Source of the DNA: Onchidella celtica
Lineage: Eukaryota > Mollusca > Gastropoda > Systellommatophora > Onchidiidae
NCBI GenBank assembly: GCA_963931925.1
Contig: OZ007567.1
Coordinates: 81,353,186 to 81,417,185 of the forward strand
Length of the DNA: 64,000 bases
Direction: 5' to 3'
The notes beneath the pieces were generated by a model. The model searched no databases, had not been told where the DNA came from, and saw nothing but the letters and a program-made list of their open reading frames with translations. The stretch's first letter is position 1, and each line of letters begins with the position of its first letter. A program made the position numbers and the translations under genes. Of the stretch, positions 47,577-62,500 are shown piece after piece.

Positions 47577-49044
47577 GACGCAAAATCTGTTCTTGACCAA
47601 CTGAAAGGAAGGTAGCGTGTCCTCTTTTCTTTGGCTATTCAGGCGCAGTTTTTCCGAATCAAACAATCCCTAAGAAATACAATTTTAAAAAATATATCAA
47701 TTATTAATTTTAAGAAATAAAAAATTTAAAAATTATTAATTATTGATTAAAAATGTATTAACTCCTACATCAAATAGTTGATAGTAAAAATAATGCGCGC
47801 CTTGGCTAACAATATGTGGATATATTGCAGACATAGAGATTAACTTGAATGTATTATAAAATATATTTTCTGGTTCTATAATCCGAGCCTGAGCATAAAT
47901 TTACTAATCATGTTTTACCAGCAAAGAAAATGCCCAAGAAATCTAATTGTAGTTTTCGTGCACGCTGTGACCACTTTCATCTCCTGATCGAAACACAATA
48001 TTTTCGACTTGATCCAGATGTGTCACTCGGCTTTGTTCAAACAATCACTTAGACTATATGGGACACAGTTATAATGAAAATTGGGTTTACAATGTCAGAT
48101 TCAATTGTTACTAACCAATTGTTTTCGTGAAGAGTGTTACAACCGCCTCCCAAGTCCAATGTGCCTACCCCTATCAGTTAGTTTTCTGGTATAACAAAAG
48201 AAATCCGATCACTCATGTCCTCTCTGCACTATCTCTCGGTGGAGAAGATGTCACCACCCGCCCTGCCATATTAATGGACAAGACACATATTATTATACAC
48301 TGGCCGGTTTATCTGTATCTAATCAAAGACCAACGAAATCACACTTTCACAATCCGGAAAATTATATCGAGATTGTGGAAATTATGGTGTCGGATGTATT
48401 ACGAAACTGCTCAACACCGGCAGTATTAAAATTGCATTAAAGCATATATTAAAAAACTGTAGACAAAATATCTTGAATTAAATATTATATTACATGCATT
48501 ATATAAGATTATCGTTACTGTAAGAAAACGTAACCATGCTAGCAAAATTCCTCCAATTTTTGGTATTCAATGGGACAAATGAAATTTTGAATTGTTACTT
48601 TGTCATGGGAGTTTGTATCTAAAACCACAGCCCGCGCATTGGGCACTTGATATACCATGGTTTCAGGCAAAACATGACAAAAAGGAAAAGTGGTACGGTA
48701 TGCCGCAAAGCCCCCCGACCCCACAGATTTTCTGTGGTTTTTATAATATTTCATCATTGGTTTCAGTCACAAGAGGACTATGACTGTTCCACCTTTACCT
48801 ACCAGACAATAATGAATTTTTCTCTAAACATGCAACTTTTTTCAATTTAAAAAGTTGCTACGGTTGTTAAAATAATAAAGCACACCAGCATTAAACAAAT
48901 AATTTGATTGCAAAAATCTGCGGGCTATTTTTATCCTCATCAATCCGACCTCTGCTTGTCGTGACATTTGTTTTGTCAAGATGTAGGTCATCGCAGTCCA
49001 CTAAATCGAGTCACGTCCGCACTCTAAATAATATCTGAAATTTA
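47577..49044. other. 5' flank of CH25H-like gene 2
   Basis: Non-coding. A probable 5' UTR segment spans about 47577-47670, with an acceptor-like TTCTTAG just upstream of it. The rest aligns with the 5' flank of gene 1. No promoter motif can be assigned. Confidence 0.4.
48716..48751 (+). repeat. Short hairpin repeat, one of three
   Basis: CCACAGATTTTCTGTGG followed by TTTTTATAATA. The same module occurs at about 52911-52940 (plus) and 45892-45926 (minus, with one loop change). Confidence 0.6.
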
Positions 49045-49390
49045 ATTTCATAAATTGTTTGAATAGTAGTTGCCACTATAAAATATGAATAATGGTGAAA
49101 AAGTTATCAGATGTCATTCAGAACCGGAGAGGAATTGAGAAAATCTAGAATGGCAAGGCCAGGAATGCTGCTTGGAACTCGGAGAACCAGTGACAAAGAG
49201 TGACATCAAACTAGGAAGTTTCTTTGTTTGTTTATTTGTTTGTTGTTATTGTTGTTGTTGGGGGGGGGGGCGGACAAAAGTTTGATAGACACAAGTATAT
49301 CATTATTTGCAGAGCATGAGATGTATGGGAGAGTGTTCATATGGACCCGCATATCCTAGGCGCAAGAATTAAGCTTTATGTAGTGCAAAT
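49045..49390. repeat. Duplication-boundary repeat, second copy
   Basis: Direct-orientation partner of 39950-40175. It contains a G-run of about 14 near 49258-49271. Confidence 0.7.
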
Positions 49391-50264
49391 TATCAGGTTT
49401 GTTGTTTTTCAATATTTTATTTTGGCACAAAATATCTGCTTGTTTATATTATTATTATTATTACTGTATATTAATCTAGTATGCCCTGGAACATATGTTG
49501 GTGGGGTTTGAGAAGTCGTCGTAAGTGCGACCCCATGACCTCCAGATTTTCTAACTAAGTCTTTTCAGCCATAAGTCTGGGGTAACATGAAGGAATAGCA
49601 CTTTCATTTTCAGGTTTGAAGTTATAACAACATATTGTTTTCCGCATATCTCACTTGAAAGCTTACGTGCTGCCACACACAAGGCACCAGTCAGGCTCAT
49701 TAATGCTAATCTTATTACAGTTTTGCCGGATTCTAAAATTCTGTGATCATTATGTTTTACTCTCTGAATTAAACCTATAATACAAGACCCACAGTGTTCA
49801 GGCGTTCATGCGAGCTGAGGCTCATTCTCAAGTTGAACTGTACGGAAAATCTCAAATATGGCTCTTCTTCTTCCCTGAAAGGTTGCTGACCCACGAGACA
49901 GGAAATATTCAAACAGGTGCAAATGCGCAGCATAAAGGACGTTGGTGGAGACTATGCAACATGTTGTTGTCTGAATGAGCCTGGAGACAGGATATATCAA
50001 GACACCCTTACTTAAAGACTTTGTATTCTTGATATCACAGTATTTGACATAATTATTGAACTTGCTTCTTCGGTATTTATCATTATCTTCGCCGGTGTTG
50101 ACAATGTTATATAACTCGAGATTATATTAGGTTGTGTCACAAAATGGGTCATACGACTTGTATTGACTGCAGTTTCTGGGACTTCTGGAGCTCAGTAAGA
50201 TTCTCTATCATCGATGGTTGTCGAAGTTCATCCGATCACATGCAACTACCCAAACCGTCCATCT

Positions 50265-50470
50265 AAAGCTAAGTTTTCATGTGTACCTAAACGTAAACGG
50301 CCAACGGAAACGGCAAAAGCCTTTTAAGTAGTGAAATGGAAAGAATATTTTCATGTGTCCGTAAACGCTGTTTTCGTACGAATGGAAATATTCTTTCTCT
50401 TAAGTACTTGATGAACTATTGACGCTTACGATGCCTCAGCCGTTTCCGAACACATGAAAACACGGCTTAA
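50265..50470. mobile_element. Possible MITE with long inverted ends
   Basis: The left end AAGCTAAGTTTTCATGTGT and the reverse complement of the right end AAGCCGTGTTTTCATGTGT match at 15 of 19 positions. Internal TTTTCATGTGTCCGTAAACG words are also palindromically arranged. No clear target duplication. Confidence 0.4.
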
Positions 50471-52910
50471 GAAAGAGCTTGCAATCGATGATGTCAATGC
50501 TCCATTTCTTTAATACAGCTCTGTTGTTGTTATTGTTGATGCACATTTTGCTGTTTTTTATGTATACTGTGTAGAGAATTCTCGTATCTACGTAAAGAGA
50601 GTTCCTTCCCAAATAATTAAGAATAGCTGCCGAATGTGATCTTTATCATCAACAAAAATTCAAGAGTGAGATCAAATATTCTCCTGGCAAGAATTCCTGT
50701 CCTGTCATTTTGTGTTTTCGATTTGCCCTAACAATGGGAAAAGCAGTTTTTGATTTGGGAAAACCCTCAATGACACATAATTATATACATGTATAATAAT
50801 TATTATTATGACAACACAAACGTATATTACGACATATAATATAATGCATAGAACAGAATGAGAAACATAACAGTCTGGTTTCCTACTTAGGTAGAGATGT
50901 AGGTATACGAGAACAGAATTGCGCTGCTTTCACAAGAACGAACACTCAAACAAGCGCAAGAGCATGATGATTACTAGATAATACCGCCGCGCTAAACAGT
51001 GTAGGCCTACTCACTGGTACTCACCCGGCGAAACCAACAGTATCCACAGACTTACAGGAACTACATGAGGCAGACTTTCCTTTTTCTTAACACCACGAAT
51101 GGTCTGTAAACGTAGGATTTTTTACGAGGATCCTCTACGGTTCAGCGCTTTAAAACATTTGCGGGCGAGCACAGCGTGCAGAGATGGCAAGAGAAAGAGG
51201 CGTGGAGGGATTATGACGCGTGTGTCTGAGGAGAGTTCAAATGAGAACCGGTAGGAGATGCGAGACTTAACTAAAAAAAGATGAGGAATATTGATCTATG
51301 AAGGCGGCATGCCCTGATAACCTTTCCTGACCCCGGTGTACTCATCACTCTGGCAGACGATATGACAGTCTTCTTACACTAGGGTGTTAGATATGCGTTC
51401 CATCCAGGGGCGAGGCTTCCTCATAATCAAATAATCAGTGATTACCCTTCGAATATTAATTCTAGAATTACTGTGCTTTCCAGATCGAGCCCAACTCCAA
51501 GTCCATTTAGTCAGTTCAGCATTCTATTCTACGTTGCTATTTTGGGTTTGTTGTTATAGTCTAACACCCCTCACCGAAAAGCATCCTTGTAGGGACTTAC
51601 ACCATATGAACTGGTCCAAAATCAGTGATTAACAAAGACGAAGAAGACTTGACTACACCCAGAAGCGAGCTTGAGCATAGCCTGTTTTCTTCAAAGCGGC
51701 GCCGCAGACAGCAAAATAATGGGGGAAAAAAATAGGTTTATAATCAAGGTTTGACCTGATTTTACGTACTTATGCAGGTTTTTCACTATGCGGTCGTTTT
51801 CATCCCAATCGAAAGGTAAAGAGTAGAGTGAAAGAGTTTGTGTGGATCTTTTTGTTGTTTTTTTTGTTTGAGGTAATCTAAGAATAATTTACTCTACGCA
51901 CAGCAGGAGCTATCAAAGAATAATAATTATTATAGTCTAGAACTAGATATAACTGTGATCAAAATCAGTCGAACGTATTAAGAACATCAATTCACTTGAT
52001 AGGCGCTCGGACCTAAACCGCAACGGCAGATAGCCACTTCTCCGAAATCGCTACACATTGTTGTGTCACAGAGATGCCATTTAAGCACTTTCTACCATTT
52101 AATGTTAATGGGTCCTTTCCGAGAAACTTTATGAGATGGTAGAATAACAAAATCTCTGGCTATGAATATGACAATGAAAACGTGCTGTTCAAATTATATT
52201 TTAAAAAATGGGTGAAAAATATGCGTTTATAAGTCTGTTAGTATGAATGAATAGCTTTTCAGATTAGTTTGCCTTGTAAATTGCTGCATTCCTGTCCTGT
52301 TGACAAGAATAGTCCGCCCTTCAGATTTTTGCAGTGCCTAGCAACCGTTTCATTGTTTTAGTCGCTGCATTTATAATTATAATTATGTAAATATGATGTA
52401 GCGATACGTCCTATTATGAGGATCTTGCTAGCTTAAATTCTGATTACCCTCTGCAGATGACCACGCTTCGCCGCTGGTTCCATCCTTTTATGAGACCCGT
52501 TGCACTAAAACAAAAGTCTTTTTTTGTGTTAAAATGAAACTAGTCGTAGATAATTCATTAGACAGAGAGTGTCTTTTCTTTCTTGGGCATTGATGATTCT
52601 CTCGTTTTATAGTAATCTTTTATGAGGAAAATACTTTTTTGTTTTTTGGTGGGCGAAATTTAAAGAGAGTATTATGTTTCAGTAATGTAGTTACGGTGAC
52701 AAATTTGTACGCAAAAACTCTTTCGGATCTGTTGATGCATTACGACAACATTTGGGTGAAAAATTGACTCTGTTTATTTTAGAACACGACTTGAAATTGT
52801 CACGCAATGATTTTGTATTCTGCGCCATCAAAGTATTAAATGGAAAGACAAAATGTGGCAAAAAGAGAAAATTGTATGTAGCAAAGCCTTGCTTCAAGCC
52901 TTACTGCGAC

Positions 52911-52940
52911 CCCACAGATTTTCTGTGGTTTTTATAATAC
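52911..52940 (+). repeat. Short hairpin repeat, second plus-strand copy
   Basis: CCCCACAGATTTTCTGTGGT then TTTTATAATA, near-identical to 48716-48751. The 60 bp before it (AAAAAGAGAAAATTGTATGT) also resemble the reverse-complement neighbourhood at 45900-46000. Confidence 0.55.
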
Positions 52941-55659
52941 TCAAATGGAAAGCAATCATATTTGCGAGTGATTAGTTGCTGACTGGAGAATATCAATTAA
53001 TCTTGTTTTAAGTATTAATTGATTTTTAATTATCGTGATATTGAAATTGCGCACGTCGGTTTACTAAGTAGTTTGAAAGACGTCTTTCTATTGTTCTGCT
53101 ATTTTCCTTAATGTTGTTTTCTGCACTGAACTCGCACTGTATCTATTATTATGTGACCAGACCTGTTGCATACTTTGAGACACGCGGATATGTTTACATA
53201 ACCTAATAACCAGTAATAACGATAATAATGATCTCGGCCAGTGGTGTTTGTCTGCCCTGTTTTCATATACTTCGACATAAAACGCTGAAACATAATGTGA
53301 ACTGCCGACTGGCGTGAGCTCTTGCAAATCAACAAACAGGCATTCTTAGGGTTTATTAATATTAATTTCCAGAAAATGAGGGGTTTACATTTTTAAGTGT
53401 TGTTTCCTGCCTGATGCGACAGATAATGATACTGACAAATGATTTTGAACGGTACCATATCCCAAGAATACAACAGCGTTTTTGGTTTGTTTTGTTTTGT
53501 TTTTAAATATATATGTATAGCCGAATAGAACTGGAAAAAAAACTCAGCGGGGTGCAACAATTAAGTTCTCACACTTCTGATTCCATCTTTACCGAATTCT
53601 CAACATAAATTTAATGTTGGGCGTTATCTGTAATCTGACTCTTCAAACTTTGAAATGACTGTCTAGTTTAGCAGTATACTCCTCTCTCCTCCAAGTATAA
53701 TAAATATGTACACAGCTTTGGGTGAACCTGGGGTCAGTCCTTTCATATTGTGTACCAGACACACACTTGTCTAGGGCCACTTGAAGTGTTACAAATTCTA
53801 TTGATATAAACAACGGTCCGCCGCATACCAAGGTACACACAGTAGCGGTCACCGCCACCAATCGACGGGGAGGTCACAAGTTGACCTCAGTTGGACCCAA
53901 GGTTTGGTTGGGCCATGGACAAGTGTGTCACACATATACCGGCATAACATTTCAACCACTAAAACACAGAAATTTATCTTCCCTCGATCACAACTGATAT
54001 AACACTCGTTTTTTGCATTTTAAATCCAGAACAATTTAGCAGCAGATTTACCCATAATTTATGGCCGCCGTATTTCCTGATGTAAATATTACACTGTGTA
54101 CAGAAGAGAAGTATAATGATTGTCTAAAGTTACAGAAATAATGTATCAGCTTATGTCAACAGAATGGGCATAAACTTTTGCGGTGGTCTATCCGATTGTC
54201 TTTGTTCTACAAACTAAATATTGTGTAAAGGCTTCAGAGCGTGTACTTGGTAAACATAATTATTTGTATGTTTTGATATAACGAATGCACAGACATAATG
54301 ATAACTTTTCGCCCTTTTGATAAAGACTTTGGCTAACAAAAAGTTAACATTTTCACAGGCAGCCCCCCCCCCCCCTAATTCCAGCCCCTCTGATTCATCA
54401 GTCGTACACAAGATTATAGATTTATGCTCTTTTATTACACTGAGTTGAATATTTACGCACTGATAGTGCTTCTTAAATCTGTCTGAGAAATTTCATTACC
54501 TCTACCACGGGTTGACATTTTCTTTATCTCTTGTCGTGAGATTGTTGTGAATATGACACAGGATTTTTAGTGTCCTTGGGCTACATAATTATGTTCCCTG
54601 TTTCATTTCCATTCTTGTACCTGCATGTAAAATTTAAAATAAACCTTTACGTCTTTATTTGTAAAACCATCTCTTAAACTTGTGAATAAAAAAACCAATG
54701 GCAGTATATCATGGGACTGGTCTGTAACAATTCTTCCATGCCCATTTGACGCCTGATTGATTCATGCTCTTGTTCTTACTGACATTACTGGAATCATTTG
54801 ACATTTTAACAGCTCTCAAAGGGCTATTTCAAATATTAGGATACGCCTCTATCCTACAAAATCTTTTTTTTTTTTAAATATCATGATAATGTTTGTAATA
54901 TTTTAAACCTTTAAAAGCACAATAGACTGAATGGTGTAATCGGATCGAATTGGACGTATTAATCTATTTGCTTGACTACGTCAGCGGAGACGAACCGTGA
55001 CTGATAACCTAGACACATGTTGGATTTGCATCGCGTAATCAAGAATAAAGTTTATACATGTACTATCAACACTTACCCGCCATCTATCGGGCGTGCTATC
55101 CCCATTGATTACTTGGGTTTTATGGCAGATCAAACAGGGTCATGTATCTGTAACAGCGGTAAAAACTGACCTTGGGGTGGCAGCTTTGATAGGGAGTACG
55201 GGTGAACTTCTGGGGGCACGAACATGAGAAAGATCACACATTGTAGACGGTCTTATCGCGGCCTTGGCGAGGTTCGCTCGACCCAATTCTGACTTCAACC
55301 GTGGCTCTATTTTTAGACGTACAGCCCCAAATCTCGACCCTGATATGATTATATATAATATCACTTTGGTTGCCGATTTCGACTTTGCCTTAATTTATTG
55401 AAGTTTCAAAGAACACTTAAGCTCTGCCAATATTTCAGTATTAAAGATCATTGGTGGACCAGGTGAAATCAAGCTCAGAACACATAATTAATTTTTTCTG
55501 GGAGTAAAGCTCTCATACATAGAAAATGGGCAGTTTCCATAATATGTATACATTATTTTATTATCTGCAGGAAGGCTCAAATTTTCCATTCACGCATATA
55601 TAGCCTATTATTATCCACACACATAGGAAAGTCGGGGGGAAAAGGGAGGGGGGAGGTGG

Positions 55660-55669
55660 AGAGAGAGAG

Positions 55670-55701
<32 letters not shown>

Positions 55702-55702
55702 T
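55660..55702. repeat. (GA)n microsatellite
   Basis: About 43 bp of GA repeats with a few interruptions, preceded by a G-rich stretch. Confidence 0.85.
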
Positions 55703-56329
55703 TCCGTGAAATGAACAGAATTTTTTTTTTTCTGTCGCTGCGGCGTCGTTGGGGATCAAATTCTTTGAAAAGGTATGCTTTAAATATAGCGCCAGCAACC
55801 TTTCTGTCGTCTCTGTGGGTAGGATGGTGTATTAATGAGTGGAGGGCTGGCCAGATAAATACCATTTGAAAGCAAACTTAAACCATGGGAATTACACATG
55901 TAGTTGTATTTTGCCTAAGGTTAATGAATAACGCATACTAGGAAGTTTGTGCTTAAGATGCCAAGACATGCCACGGTTGCATGCCAGTCAGGATCACCAA
56001 AATGTGAAGCATCTTCATTTTGGCGGTCAAGGATCATTCGCGGGCCGGATACGTATATTGTATCCTAATATTAATTGCTTGTGGGCCAGTCAAAATTCTT
56101 TCGCGGGCCGTCAGACTCCACTGCCAGTTCTGCAACAATGTTCACACAAGATGAGGTCCTTTGGTTTCTCTGGGGGCCTCAGCCTAGTGCTGTTGTCCCC
56201 GAATGTTCACACACCCCTACAATCACGCTTAAAATACAAAATCTAATGGCTTTTTTCAAGTGCATTAAGCCCCATCTGCCTGCTTCGATATAGGCCTGTA
56301 GTCGGTGTTAGCACGTCTCTAGTGGCATG

Positions 56330-57529
56330 TGTCACGAGCGAGTGAGCGAGGATCAGTAGTTACGAGAAGAGAATAAAGTTAACCCACGGCCCACGGGTAA
56401 GGAAAAGCGTGCATGTTGTGAGTGGTGGGGGTCTGAATGAGGCGAGAGCGCTGTATTACTATCACTGCACACTAAGACGTCCTAGAGAACGGACGCAGGA
56501 GAAAGCCCCAGAGGGCGAACATAAGGAGAGCAGTTGGAAGACTTGGGAGTAGTGCTTTTCCAGTGATGACTGGTAGGTGGAACGATGATTGATAATTATG
56601 ATTGATGTATTATATTCGTCTATTACCATGATGTAAGTAAGTATATGTGAGGAATGTGGAAGTCCTTGATACTGTATATAGCAATGTGCGCCATGAGCGA
56701 TAGATGTAAGTTGAGTTCATGGATTTGTAGCGAGAGTGAGTATTGTGTACTACAGTGGAGGTGTGTTACCGTAAGATGTTTGGTGAGTGAAATGTAAACT
56801 ATTGTGTGTACGCTTCATGAGTTGTAAGGAGGGGTGAAGTGAATAGAAGCGGTATGGTATTATACCAATGTAATGTTATTCTTGTAGGTGCCGAGGTCGG
56901 GCCGAAGAGCGCCGCCTACGGTGAGCCCAGGGGATAGGCCAGCATAGGGCCGGAGGCCACACATAGGCCAGGAGTGAAGCTGTCGGTGCAGGACAGTAGA
57001 GGCACATGAGTCGTGGCAGTCTGGCCACCGACAGGGACGTATATGTGATCGTGAATGTGCTATTGAAATGCTAATGTGCTATTGTCATGTTGATGTGCTA
57101 TTGAAACGCTAATGTGCTATTGCCATGTTGATGTGCTATTGAAATGCTAATGTGCTATTGCCATGTTGATGTGCTATTGGAATGCTAATGTGTTATGGCA
57201 ATAGGAAGGGGCTATTGGGAGACTGCGGTGCCAGTGAAATATTAATGTGCTATTAAGACATGGAGAGGAGGAGCTGAGACCGAAGTGTCTTTAGAAAGTA
57301 ACTACCGGGTTGTGTACCCGAGGAAGAGTGCATGTGGGAATAAGGCCGTTGGACGGCAGTAACTTGAATAATAATACGTATGTATGTAATTGCACTGTTA
57401 TCCTTATCTTTATATTTATGTTAATAAATGTGTGAGTCTGATGGGTTGTTCTGTTAAGTGTTATACTTGTTCGTTCGTGATTGTTGTCTTGTTATAATTA
57501 TTACAGATCCCAGTCTGGGATTTGTGACA
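56330..57529 (+). mobile_element. Solo LTR, copy C
   Basis: 1200 bp with TGTCAC/GTGACA ends and the perfect 5-bp duplication GCATG (56325-56329 and 57530-57534). AATAAA at 57423-57428. It is closely similar to copy A at 6585-7754 when that is reversed, including tandem AATGCTAATGTGCTATTG units near 57060-57190. Confidence 0.87.
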
Positions 57530-57534
57530 GCATG

Positions 57535-59400
<1,866 letters not shown>

Positions 59401-59547
59401 TCATTTCCGAGGTGCCCTGTAATCTAATAGACTCTCGTAGTGACAGTTGGCAAGAGATGCATGATAACCGCTGTAGTACAAATTGCAACTGACTACATTG
59501 TTGTTGAAGTCAAGCTCAGCAACCTTCAACTCTGGATTCACCTCCAT
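59401..59547 (-). CDS. LOXL: Lysyl oxidase-like, last exon
   Basis: 49 codons including TGA, acceptor TTTTTGCAG, phase 0. [19 protein letters not shown] is the family's C-terminal strand region, and a short basic tail ends APRK. Confidence 0.88.
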   Translation of the reverse strand: MEVNPELKVAELDFNNNVVSCNLYYSGYHASLANCHYESLLDYRAPRK

Positions 59548-62500
59548 CTGCAAAAAAAAACAAAAAGAAAACATAAAAAATGATAAAGTCACTAACTTTC
59601 CTTTGAACATTAATTAATTTACTCTATGAATATGTGTAACTTAAAGTCACTGATCTACCCTGTAACTGCAACAATACCAAGAGTCATGGCAAAGAGTGGC
59701 TCTCCGTTGTAAAAATTAAATAAAAATTAAGACACCAATGTGATACGGGACACGATGGTCTAGAGGAAAGGTGCTTGCCTCTCATGCCAAACGTACTGGG
59801 TTCAAATCCCGGTCGATGTAGGCATGTTGGAGTTTTGGGATTTTTCTCATATTTTCTTGTCCCTGATCCTATGGTGGGTAGGATCGAGCACCTAGTCTTC
59901 TTGGATAAGGATGAAAATTTCGGAGGGCCCTTGTGCACGTTGCGCACTTTAAGATACCTTGGCAGTTGGAAATCGAGAAGAGCAGACCAAACAGGCCGCT
60001 GGCCCGGGCAAAATTAAATAATAATTTATCTACTCCCTTCCACTCCCCTCCCCCTGCCCCGCAAAATAAAACGCCGACCGGTGCTGCACTGTGGCGACGA
60101 CATGTCTGCTCAAGTTGCAACTGGGTTTCAATGACACTAAGGCAATTTCCCAAATGGGATTAAAGAAGTATACAGAATACAAAATATAAATATTATGGCC
60201 CATTATATAAATTGTAAAGCTGTACATGTATCCAGATACAGTGTGAAAACTGTAAATGTCTATTTTACTACACGAGGTCATGAACTCTCCTATTCTTAAT
60301 ATGTTCACTACTCTCATAAGGAGAACAATTTTTGCTTCTGACATTGTTTGGTTTTAGTGAAGAGAGCGTATTTACATGACATACCACTGCACAATAATCA
60401 AAACAACCTTCTCCAGAATGAGTCAAATATGAGAAGAAATGGTGAGAATTTTGATCTTTCATTCAGACCATTTGAAAAATCATGAAATCTTTACACAAAA
60501 TGGACAGATTTGATTTCTTCAAAAAAGTACTTTTGTTTTCCAAGTGACAAAATCCCTTTGAATACAAACATAGAGTATGAATTACATCGTAAAACTACAT
60601 TACTACTATAAAGTAGATGTAATACTTTACCAGAAATGTGTAGTCATTGCCAGGTTTGATGTCAGTGATGTCAATCCATTGACAGTCTATATCATACATG
60701 TAGTTATCAGAGCAGTTGACGGAGAGACCTATAAAAGGAAAAGTTGGAGTACTGACATAAAACTCCTTCAACATATGTGAGGCAATGGCACAGAATCGAT
60801 ATGTTGCAGCTACCTATGTTGAGAAATCCATGTAGCATGATGGTTGGGGCAGAAAATAGTGAATTTCATTTTTTTTCCAACTTAGATTATTATGTCTGCT
60901 ATCATTTTCTATTACTGGAATGGTAAATTTTTGTCCCAACCATTGTTTTGCTAGATTTTCTCAACTTGATTGGCTGCTGCATTTTATCAGTCCTGCGCTG
61001 TCGCCTCATATGTTGTTTTTGACGGCAGCAGTTCTCAATACCCTCAGACTCGAACATGAACATCAGGTTCAAAATGGTAGGAATGGACCAAAAGCATGAA
61101 AAAAATTTCGATGGTGTCGGGGACAAACCAGCCAAGTCCAAAAATTTCATATTACGTTATATAGTACCAATTCATGAAGTCTGGAATCCTGCATCATATG
61201 TAAAAGTAGCTGTTATCATTATCCAGTAGAAATACTCAAAATAAGCATGTAATCAAACCGGCTAGGTCCATTTCCCATTAGTTTTAGCGGCAGTTTTTTG
61301 TTTATCCTGTAAACTTTGCTTATTTCGACTAGGCCGTTTTGCTCCTGACACCATCGATTTATTGCTGAAGAATAACACTACAGATATAATTAAATGAACA
61401 GTTGTCAGTCATAAGGTTTCATTTATTCAAATTTATCACAGTGCATGAAGAGGTGCACTGTACTGTGACATTTGCACTACTAATTCACTTACTGTTTAAG
61501 TCAAACACTTGCTTTTGTTTATAAATGCCCAATGAGATTGACATATGGGCAACTGTCTGCATATTTGAAGAATGAAAACATAAAGCAGGAGAACGGTACA
61601 GTTGCTGTCCTCCCTTTCTATCCCCACTCTCCAATGCCCACCATTTTAAATTGGGTTGTCCCAAACCGTTCTGTCTGAGTCACAAAGGTGGGACTTTTTA
61701 GTGTCAGCAGATGATTTAAGATGCTGTGATGGTACACAGTCAGTCAAAAGATCAGTTGAATAATTGGTGCGTTTTTGTGCATACATTTGTGACACAGGGT
61801 AGCCAGCTTAAGTCTTGGTAGAGCGGAGGTCAACCCTGAGGTGGGTGATTCCCACCAAAAGATCTGAATCTGTAACCATATAATTTTACTTGGCATGCTC
61901 CAGCTGTTATTTAAGTTTTCTAATTGTTTTATTAGAGATTGCCAAATTTTGGAGGTCACCTGGTCAACATCAGCATCTGGATATATCCCATACACAAAAC
62001 ATGAACAATCACTTGCATTTCGCTAGGGCTCCACGAAAATGTTGCATTATTTCCCTTTACAGTACATGTAAATCTGACAATTCCAAGGGTCACATTACTA
62101 CAAGCTTTCATGTAACTTAGTAATGTCGTCTGCCTGGTAAATATTTATTGCTCCTGCAATAACTAAAGTTAGCTATCTAGGAGCTATTCGTGTAACTTGT
62201 TTGTAGCATTTAAATTTTCAGGCATTCATTGCTAAACTGTGGGATCTATTGGGCCATAGTTGCCTGTCCAATTCTGCAACTGCTAATCGATTACCTTGAT
62301 CTGCAAGACCTCTACAGTTGTACTGGGGAAACACTCCAGGATCACAGGTGGTATCCTCAAGACAGAAGCTAGCCTTGCTCCCTTCCGCTAAACGTGTCCC
62401 ATTGGGAGCCATGATGTCATAGTGAGCAAACACCTCCATGCTATGGTAGTGCCTGAAGAAATATGGGGAAAAGTAAGACTTGAAGTAAACAGAAATTGAC

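Larger units (their letters stand above)
40200..49390. repeat. Segmental duplication, unit 2 (CH25H-like gene 2 and flanks)
   Basis: Collinear with 11.5-21.3 kb as described for unit 1, and ending with the boundary repeat at 49045-49390. It lacks the two MITEs and the SINE copies found in unit 1. Confidence 0.75.
49391..56329. other. Long intergenic stretch without recognised genes
   Basis: No frame here shows a recognisable family, a paralogue in the window or a chain of exons. Contents seen: an inverted-repeat element at 50265-50470, a hairpin repeat near 52911, a T/A-rich stretch near 53480-53520, a C-run near 54364 and a (GA)n tract at 55660-55702. The region 55080-55365 is richer in GC than its surroundings and might hide an exon, but no protein similarity is evident to me. 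Confidence 0.4.

Noticed and set aside
48716-48751. Histone 3' stem-loop
   Set aside because: The stem CCACAG/CTGTGG does not match the histone consensus stem, and there is no histone gene nearby.
52752-52937. 61-codon frame on plus and overlapping frame on minus
   Set aside because: It overlaps the dispersed hairpin repeat and has no paralogue or family signature.
55140-55364. 74-codon frame in a GC-richer patch on the minus strand
   Set aside because: No recognisable motif, no convincing splice-site pairing with another exon, and no second copy.
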